From Albimonas marina (GTDB lineage: Bacteria; Pseudomonadota; Alphaproteobacteria; Rhodobacterales; Rhodobacteraceae), in NCBI RefSeq assembly GCF_029223255.1, contig NZ_JARHUC010000007.1, positions 1-64,000 on the forward strand: a stretch of 64,000 nt of DNA, in the 5' to 3' direction. Shown piece after piece: positions 58,880-64,000 of this stretch (position 1 is the stretch's first letter; each line of letters starts with the position of its first letter). The notes below the pieces were generated by a model. The model saw only the letters and a program-made list of their open reading frames with translations. It ran no database searches and was not told the origin of the DNA. The position numbers and the translations under genes were made by a program.

Positions 58880-60345
58880 CCCGCCGGCCGGTCCCCAGCC
58901 TCGCCCTGCCGCGCGCCCCCGCCGACGGGCGGGCGGGCGACGCCCGCCGCGCCGAGGCCCCCGCCCCCCTGCGCGCCGACGGCCCGCCGCCGCCGGCGTC
59001 GCTGTCGGGCTGGGGCCGCTGCCCCGTGGTCCCCGCCCATCGCGTCGCCCCCGCCGACCTCCCCGCCGCCGCCGAGGCGCTGCGCCGCCAGGGCGAGGGC
59101 ATCGCCCCCCGCGGCCTGGGGCGGGCCTACGGCGACGCGGCCCTGCCGCCCGCCTCCGGCCCCGGGCTGGCGGTGGAGACCGCGCGCCTCGACCGCCTGC
59201 ACGCCTTCGACCCCGAGACCGGGGTGCTGGTGGCGGAATCCGGCGTCTCGCTTGGCGAGATCGCCACGGCCTTCCTGCCCCGCGGCTGGTTCCCGGCGGT
59301 GGTCCCCGGCACCCGCTTCGTCAGCCTCGGCGGCGCCATCGCCGCGGACGTCCACGGCAAGAACCACCACGCGCCCGGCGGCGGCGCCTTCGGCGACCAT
59401 CTCGAGTGGGTCGAGGTGATGGGCGCGGACGGCACCGTGCGCCGCCTCGCCCCCGGCGATCCCGGCTTCGCCGAGACCTGCGGCGGCATGGGCCTGACCG
59501 GCTTCATCGCCCGCGCCGCCCTCCGCCTGCGTCGCGTGGACAGCGGCTGGCTGCGGCAGGAGACGCGGCGCGCCTCCGGCCTCGACGCCGCGATGGACCT
59601 GATCGAGGCGTCCCACGGCTGGACCCACACCTCCGCCTGGATCGACTGCCTGGCGGGGGGGCGGGCGCTGGGCCGCGCCATCCTCTACCGCGCCGAGGAT
59701 GCGGCCTACGACGAGCTGCCGGCCACGCAGAAGCTCGACCGCTGGGCGCTGAAGGCGCAGGAGAAGCGCCTCGGGCCCCCGCCCGATCTGGTCCCCGGCT
59801 TCGCCCTGAACCTGCTGACCATGCGCGCCTTCAACGCGCTCTACTGGGCCGGCGGCGGGCGGGCCGAGCGGGCGGGGCCTGCCTATGTCGACTGGGGCAA
59901 GTGCTTCCACCCGCTCGACGCCGTGCTGGGCTGGAACCGCATCTACGGCCGCCGCGGCTTCGTGCAGTTCCAGTGCGCTCTGCCGCCGGAGACCGCCCGC
60001 GCCGGCCTTCGCGCGATGCTCGAGACGACCTCCGCCGCGGGGCAGGGCAGCTTCCTCGCGGTGCTCAAGGCGCTGGGCCCGGGGCGGGAGGGGGCGACGC
60101 TGTCGTTCCCCCGCCGCGGCTGGACCCTGGCGCTGGATTTCCCCGCCACGCCCCGCGCCTTCTTCGTGATCGAGCGGCTGCACCGCCTGACCGCCGAGCA
60201 TGGCGGGCGCATCTACCTCGCCAAGGACGCCCGCATGACCGCCGCGGAGTTCGAGGCGCTCGAGCCCCGGGCCCCCGCCTTCCGCGCCTCGCCCGCCCGG
60301 GCGCGCGCCTTCGCCACCGCCCTCGCCCGGAGACTGGACCTTTGA
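58876..60345 (+). CDS. dprE1: DprE1-like FAD-linked decaprenylphosphoryl-ribose oxidase
   Basis: ATG at 58876 in an ATGA overlap. The 489-residue enzyme is a VAO-type flavoprotein: FAD-binding IAPRGLGRAYGDAALPPASG (about 75-94), FPAVVPGTRFVSLGGAIAAD, VHGKNHHAPGGGAFGDHLEW (read in two parts), and CGGMGLTGFIARAALRLRRV. The C-terminal substrate domain has VDWGKCFHPLDAVLGWNRIY and GRRGFVQFQCALP. The GKNHH motif is the one known from DprE1, which oxidises decaprenylphosphoryl-ribose at C2 as the first half of its conversion to arabinose. A 35-residue proline-rich tail precedes the core. Membrane segments are absent. Confidence 0.9.
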   Translation: MTRRPVPSLALPRAPADGRAGDARRAEAPAPLRADGPPPPASLSGWGRCPVVPAHRVAPADLPAAAEALRRQGEGIAPRGLGRAYGDAALPPASGPGLAVETARLDRLHAFDPETGVLVAESGVSLGEIATAFLPRGWFPAVVPGTRFVSLGGAIAADVHGKNHHAPGGGAFGDHLEWVEVMGADGTVRRLAPGDPGFAETCGGMGLTGFIARAALRLRRVDSGWLRQETRRASGLDAAMDLIEASHGWTHTSAWIDCLAGGRALGRAILYRAEDAAYDELPATQKLDRWALKAQEKRLGPPPDLVPGFALNLLTMRAFNALYWAGGGRAERAGPAYVDWGKCFHPLDAVLGWNRIYGRRGFVQFQCALPPETARAGLRAMLETTSAAGQGSFLAVLKALGPGREGATLSFPRRGWTLALDFPATPRAFFVIERLHRLTAEHGGRIYLAKDARMTAAEFEALEPRAPAFRASPARARAFATALARRLDL

Positions 60346-61112
60346 CCGACGCCACGCCCCCTGCTTCCCGGGCCGCCGACCGCCGCCCCGCGCTGATCCT
60401 GGGCGCGGGCTCCGACATGGGGCGGGAGGTCGCGAAGCTGCTGGCCGCGAAGGGCCGCCCGATCCAGCTCGCCGGCCGCCGGCCCGAGGCGCTGGAGCGC
60501 GACGCCGCCGACCTGCGCACCCGCTTCGACGTGCCCGTCACCACCCATGCCTGGGACGCGACCGACCTCGCCTCCGCCGGCGCCTTCCTCGACGCGTTGC
60601 CTCAGACGCCGGCCATCGTGCTCTGCGCCGTGGGCCTCTTGGGCGAGCAGGAGGAGACGCAGGACGACCCCGCGAAGATCGCCGAGATCGTCGCGACCAA
60701 CTTCACCGGCCCCGCCGTGACGCTGGAGGCCGCCGCCGCCCGCCTCGCGACGCTTCCGGGCAAGACGGCGGTGGTGGGCATCGGCTCGGTCGCCGGCGAC
60801 CGGGGGCGGGCGCGCAACTACTGGTACGGGGCGGCCAAGGCGGGCTTCGCCACGATGCTCTCGGGCCTGCGCCAGCGCTACGCGGCGACCGACCTGCTGG
60901 TGACCCTGGTGCGCCCCGGCTTCGTCGCCACCTCGATGACCGAGGGGATGGACCTGCCGAAACCGCTGGTGATCTCGGCCGAGGCCCAGGCGAAGCTGAT
61001 CGTCGACGGGATCGAGAAGCGCCGCCACCACGTGATCCACTGGAAATGGGCGCTGCTGATGACGGTCATCCGCAACCTGCCCGAGGCGATCTTCCTCAAG
61101 ACCCGGTTCTGA
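60342..61112 (+). CDS. dprE2: DprE2-like SDR (2-keto reductase of the arabinose pathway)
   Basis: TTG start at 60342 in a TTGA overlap with the DprE1 gene, which fixes the start; 256 residues. SDR features: ALILGAGSDMGREVAKLLAA with the glycine loop, LAGRRPEALERDAADLRTRF, VGIGSVAGDRGRARNYWYGA containing Ser, Tyr and then KAG. The C-terminal part KRRHHVIHWKWALLMTVIRN is the hydrophobic end seen in DprE2. It would reduce the 2-keto intermediate from DprE1 with NADH or NADPH to decaprenylphosphoryl-D-arabinose. Last gene of the operon. Confidence 0.88.
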   Translation: MTDATPPASRAADRRPALILGAGSDMGREVAKLLAAKGRPIQLAGRRPEALERDAADLRTRFDVPVTTHAWDATDLASAGAFLDALPQTPAIVLCAVGLLGEQEETQDDPAKIAEIVATNFTGPAVTLEAAAARLATLPGKTAVVGIGSVAGDRGRARNYWYGAAKAGFATMLSGLRQRYAATDLLVTLVRPGFVATSMTEGMDLPKPLVISAEAQAKLIVDGIEKRRHHVIHWKWALLMTVIRNLPEAIFLKTRF

Positions 61113-61428
61113 GCGCCGCGGGTCCGGCGCCCTCGCGCAGGGCGATCCTGCGACGGGGATGAATCCCGGTCTGCGGGAGGCCCCATTGCGGCCGCAAGGT
61201 CAACTCGAACCGGTCGCAGAACCGTCACGTTTCCGAAACCTAAACTTCGTTAATCCGCGAAGATCGCTGCGATTTCCGCTGATATGGACCGCTGGCCCGG
61301 CTCCGCCGCGACCCGGCGGGCCGACCCGGCCGCAGGACGCGGTCGGGCCCGTCCGCACGCGCCCGCGCGCGGGCGTCGTTCGATCCGCGCCCCGCTCCCC
61401 GGGGTCGCCCTTCCGAAGGGAAACGCTC
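61113..61428. other. Upstream region of the large secreted protein
   Basis: A 316-bp gap with a less GC-rich patch around 61205-61270 (CGTCACGTTTCCGAAACC, CTTCGTTAATCCGCGAAG), likely holding the promoter. CTTCG...CGAAG is a small inverted repeat. No gene is seen. Confidence 0.4.
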
Positions 61429-64000
61429 GTGGCCGTCCTTCCGACCCCGTCCGCGCCCACCGCCGTCGGCGGAACCGTCGTCGCCTCCGACCTGACCGGC
61501 GGCGCCTCCGTCAACCTGGTCTCCTACGCCAACGCGTTCACGGACGCCTTCTCCTCCTCCGGCGACGGCGCGCAGATCTACGACCGCGACGCCTCCCCCT
61601 CGATCCCGTTCGCGGTGCTCGACGACAGCCTCGTCACCTTCCCGGCCGACACGCTGGGCATCGTCGACGACACCAACCTCGACCCGTTCTTCGGCGTCAC
61701 CGACACGGTGAACGGCGACAACCCCGCCGGCGAGGTCTCGGCCGCCTGGGTCTTCGACATCGCCGGGCGGAGCGACCTCTCGATCTCCATCGACCTCGGC
61801 GCGATGGGCGACTTCGAGAGCGACGATGCGTTCGCCTTCGAGGTCTCGATCGACGGCGCCGCGCCCACGATCCTGTTCGAGGCGGTCGTGGACGAGGACG
61901 CCGCGCTGACCTACACGCTCGCCGGCGGCGCCGAGGTCTCGCTCGACGATCCCCTGACCGTGGGCGGCATCGCCCTGACCAACGAGCTGACCGAGTTCGC
62001 CGCCGCCGTGGCCGGCGCCGGCTCCCAGCTGACGCTGACCTTCCGCGGCTCGACGGACGGCGGCTCCGAGGCCTTCGCCTTCCAGAACATCGTGGTGAAG
62101 TCCGGCGCGACCATCGAGGAGCCGGGCGCCGGCATCGACGCGCCCGAGCCCTCGGGCGCCGTGCGCCTGTCGCGCGTGTGGCAGCATGACTCGGGCGCCG
62201 GCGAGGGCGGCTCCGAGGTGGTGCAATACGACGACGGCAAGCTGGTCACCACCAACGGCGCCGACGACAGCGTCGACGTGCTGGACGCGGCCACCGGGTC
62301 GCTGCTGCTGTCGATCGACCTCTCGGCGCTGCCCGGCTACGACGGCGTGCAGTCGGTCGACATCAAGAACGGCCTGATCGTGGCGGCCATCGCCCGCCCG
62401 GCCGTCGACGTCGACCTGTTCGGCACGACCGTCTCCCAGTCGCAGAACGGCTTCGTCGCGATCTTCGACGCCGAGAGCGGCGCCCTGATCTCGACCGCCG
62501 ACGTGGGCGTGCTGCCCGACATGATCACCTTCAACGACGACGGCACGAAGGTGCTGGTGGCGCTCGAGGGCGAGAAGAACGAGGACTCCGACCACGACGA
62601 CGACCCGCTGGGCGGGATCGCGGTGATCGACGTGTCCGACCCGACCGCGCCGGCCACCACCGTGCTCGACTTCGCCGCCTTCAACGGGTTCGAGGACCTG
62701 GCCCGCGAGGCCGGCGTGCGCATCGCCCCCGGCGTCTCCTTCGCCGAGGACATGGAGCCGGAATACATCGCCCTCTCGCCCGACGGCGCCACCGCCTTCG
62801 TGACGCTGCAGGAGAACAACGCCGTCGCCGTGCTCGACCTCGCCTCGATGACCATCACCGAGGTGATCGGGCTGGGCACGCGCGACTACTCGACCGAGGG
62901 CAATGAGCTCGACGCCAACGACAACGGGATCATCGAGCTCGAGACCTTCGACGATCTCGTGGGCCTGTTCATGCCCGACGCCGTCGCCTCCTACGAGGTG
63001 GACGGTCAGACCTATTTCGTCACCGCCAACGAGGGCGACGACCGCGGCTGGGACGCCGAGCGGGTGGGCAAGCTGGCCGACGCCGGCCTGATCGACCCCT
63101 CGGTCGACATCGAGGGGCTGGAGCGCCTGGCCGTCTCGACCGTCGACGGCGACCTCGACGGCGACGGGGACATCGACGTCCTGCACGCGCTCAACACCCG
63201 CTCCTTCTCGATCTTCGCCGAGGACGGGACGCTGGTGTACGACTCCGGCTCGCTGTTCGAGACCTTCATCGCCGCCAACTACCCCGAGCGCTTCAACGAC
63301 GACGACGGCGAGGACGGCGAGAACCGCTCCGACGCCAAGGGGCCGGAGCCCGAGGCGATCGAGATCGGCCAGGCCTACGGCAAGACCTTCGCCTTCATCG
63401 GCATGGAGCGGGACTCGGGCGTGTTCGTGATGGACATCACCGATCCGACGAACGTGTCGCTGGTCGACTACATGCCCGGCTTCGGCGCCGGCGACCTCGC
63501 CCCCGAGGTCATCGAGTTCATCCCCGAGGCCGAAAGCTCCACCGGCTTCGCGCAGATCGCGGTGTCCTACGAGGTGACCGGCACGACCTCGCTGTTCAAC
63601 CTGCTGCCGGACGAGGCCTCGATCGGCCAGATCCAGGGCGCCGGCCACATGTCGGCGTTCGAGGGGATGACGGTGACCACCACCGGCATCGTCACCGCCG
63701 TGGACAGCAACGGCTTCTACCTGCAGGACCCCGAGGGCGACGGCGACGACGCCACCTCGGACGCGATCTTCGTCTACACCGGCTCCGCCCCCGCGGTCGT
63801 GGTCGGGGACGAGGCGAAGGTGAAGGGCACGGTGACCGAGTATGTCGCCGGCTCGGGCAACCTCGCGCTGACCGAGCTGACCTCGCCCACCGTCGAGGTC
63901 CTGTCCTCGGGCAACGAACTGCCGGCGGCGATCGTCATCGGCGCGGGCGGCCGCGAGATCCCCGACCAGATCATCTCGGACGACGAGCTGCCCGTGAACC
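61429..64000 (+). CDS. Large secreted choice-of-anchor-I / ExeM-type nuclease-like protein (partial)
   Basis: GTG at 61429 with GAAGGGA upstream; the frame is open to the window end (857 codons). No N-terminal signal peptide is visible, which fits type I secretion. From about residue 245 a seven-bladed-propeller-like choice-of-anchor-I domain is seen: WQHDSGAGEGGSEVVQYDDG, FTTN-type VTTNGADDSVDVLD, GFVAIFDAESGALISTADVG, PEYIALSPDGATAFVTLQEN, and VTANEGDDRGWDAE. After about 735 an OB-fold like that at the start of ExeM/NucH extracellular nucleases begins: IGQIQGAGHMSAFEGMTVTT, GFYLQDPEGDGDDATSDAIF. The family's nuclease domain and Ca-binding repeats would lie beyond the window. Confidence 0.82.
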   Translation, partial: MAVLPTPSAPTAVGGTVVASDLTGGASVNLVSYANAFTDAFSSSGDGAQIYDRDASPSIPFAVLDDSLVTFPADTLGIVDDTNLDPFFGVTDTVNGDNPAGEVSAAWVFDIAGRSDLSISIDLGAMGDFESDDAFAFEVSIDGAAPTILFEAVVDEDAALTYTLAGGAEVSLDDPLTVGGIALTNELTEFAAAVAGAGSQLTLTFRGSTDGGSEAFAFQNIVVKSGATIEEPGAGIDAPEPSGAVRLSRVWQHDSGAGEGGSEVVQYDDGKLVTTNGADDSVDVLDAATGSLLLSIDLSALPGYDGVQSVDIKNGLIVAAIARPAVDVDLFGTTVSQSQNGFVAIFDAESGALISTADVGVLPDMITFNDDGTKVLVALEGEKNEDSDHDDDPLGGIAVIDVSDPTAPATTVLDFAAFNGFEDLAREAGVRIAPGVSFAEDMEPEYIALSPDGATAFVTLQENNAVAVLDLASMTITEVIGLGTRDYSTEGNELDANDNGIIELETFDDLVGLFMPDAVASYEVDGQTYFVTANEGDDRGWDAERVGKLADAGLIDPSVDIEGLERLAVSTVDGDLDGDGDIDVLHALNTRSFSIFAEDGTLVYDSGSLFETFIAANYPERFNDDDGEDGENRSDAKGPEPEAIEIGQAYGKTFAFIGMERDSGVFVMDITDPTNVSLVDYMPGFGAGDLAPEVIEFIPEAESSTGFAQIAVSYEVTGTTSLFNLLPDEASIGQIQGAGHMSAFEGMTVTTTGIVTAVDSNGFYLQDPEGDGDDATSDAIFVYTGSAPAVVVGDEAKVKGTVTEYVAGSGNLALTELTSPTVEVLSSGNELPAAIVIGAGGREIPDQIISDDELPVN

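Overview
This is a very GC-rich chromosomal segment from an alphaproteobacterium, most probably of the Rhodobacterales (Rhodobacteraceae/Paracoccaceae type). That placement rests on aa3-oxidase subunit I followed by a DUF2244 gene, DUF2794 and DUF6165 proteins, a TRAP transporter, a VPLPA-CTERM-type exosortase and the overall codon and GC style. Almost all of the window from about 5.7 kb onward is uniform, compact, high-GC chromosome. The first 4.2 kb is visibly lower in GC and holds a different class of genes.

Region 1 (1-5.7 kb) is the inner end of an integrated island whose outer end lies left of the window. A tyrosine recombinase sits beside the 3' end of tRNA-Leu(GAG). Inside are two short operons that converge tail to tail: rightward, a three-helix membrane protein, a ThsB-like TIR protein and an Nmad2-like protein; leftward, a small all-helical protein (possibly MazG-like), a membrane-anchored dCTP-deaminase/dUTPase-fold protein with a changed active site, and a uracil-DNA-glycosylase-superfamily protein. 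A truncated PIN gene lies at the outer edge. I read this as an anti-phage defence island and the best candidate for an undescribed system here.

Region 2 (5.8-21 kb) carries housekeeping genes: lipB, ctaD, DUF2244, a TPR glycosyltransferase-like gene with a DUF6165 gene, mgtE, a 43-residue lysine-rich protein, two small secreted proteins, a MoxR-VOC-VWA (CoxD/CoxE-like) operon, a DSD1-family aldolase, a YaiI-type protein and a secreted YceI protein. Region 3 (21-29 kb) has exosortase XrtD with a fused EpsI domain, a PglK-like ABC exporter, an SDR, a TetR regulator, a 2-hydroxyacid dehydrogenase and a TauE permease. Region 4 (29-37.7 kb) has topA, a depolymerase-like protein lacking its serine, rnr, a GST and a thiamine pyrophosphokinase.

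Region 5 (37.7-42.5 kb) is a sulfide/persulfide module: an ATTC-N8-GAAT box, a persulfide dioxygenase, a DUF442-sulfide:quinone oxidoreductase fusion and a SulP transporter. Region 6 (42.6-56.5 kb) contains RidA, a gamma-glutamyltransferase, DUF2794, an esterase, tRNA-Leu(CAA), an MFS permease, an acyl-CoA synthetase-DctQ-DctM operon with four-base start/stop overlaps, a cyclase-family hydrolase, a membrane permease and a separate DctP.

Region 7 (56.6-61.1 kb) is a four-gene operon (HAD-UbiA fusion, GtrA, DprE1-like, DprE2-like) matching the decaprenylphosphoryl-D-arabinose pathway of mycobacteria. The window ends inside a large secreted choice-of-anchor-I/ExeM-like protein. Two 160-bp intergenic palindromes (10.2 and 36.0 kb), related to each other with compensatory stem changes, stand out among the non-coding features.
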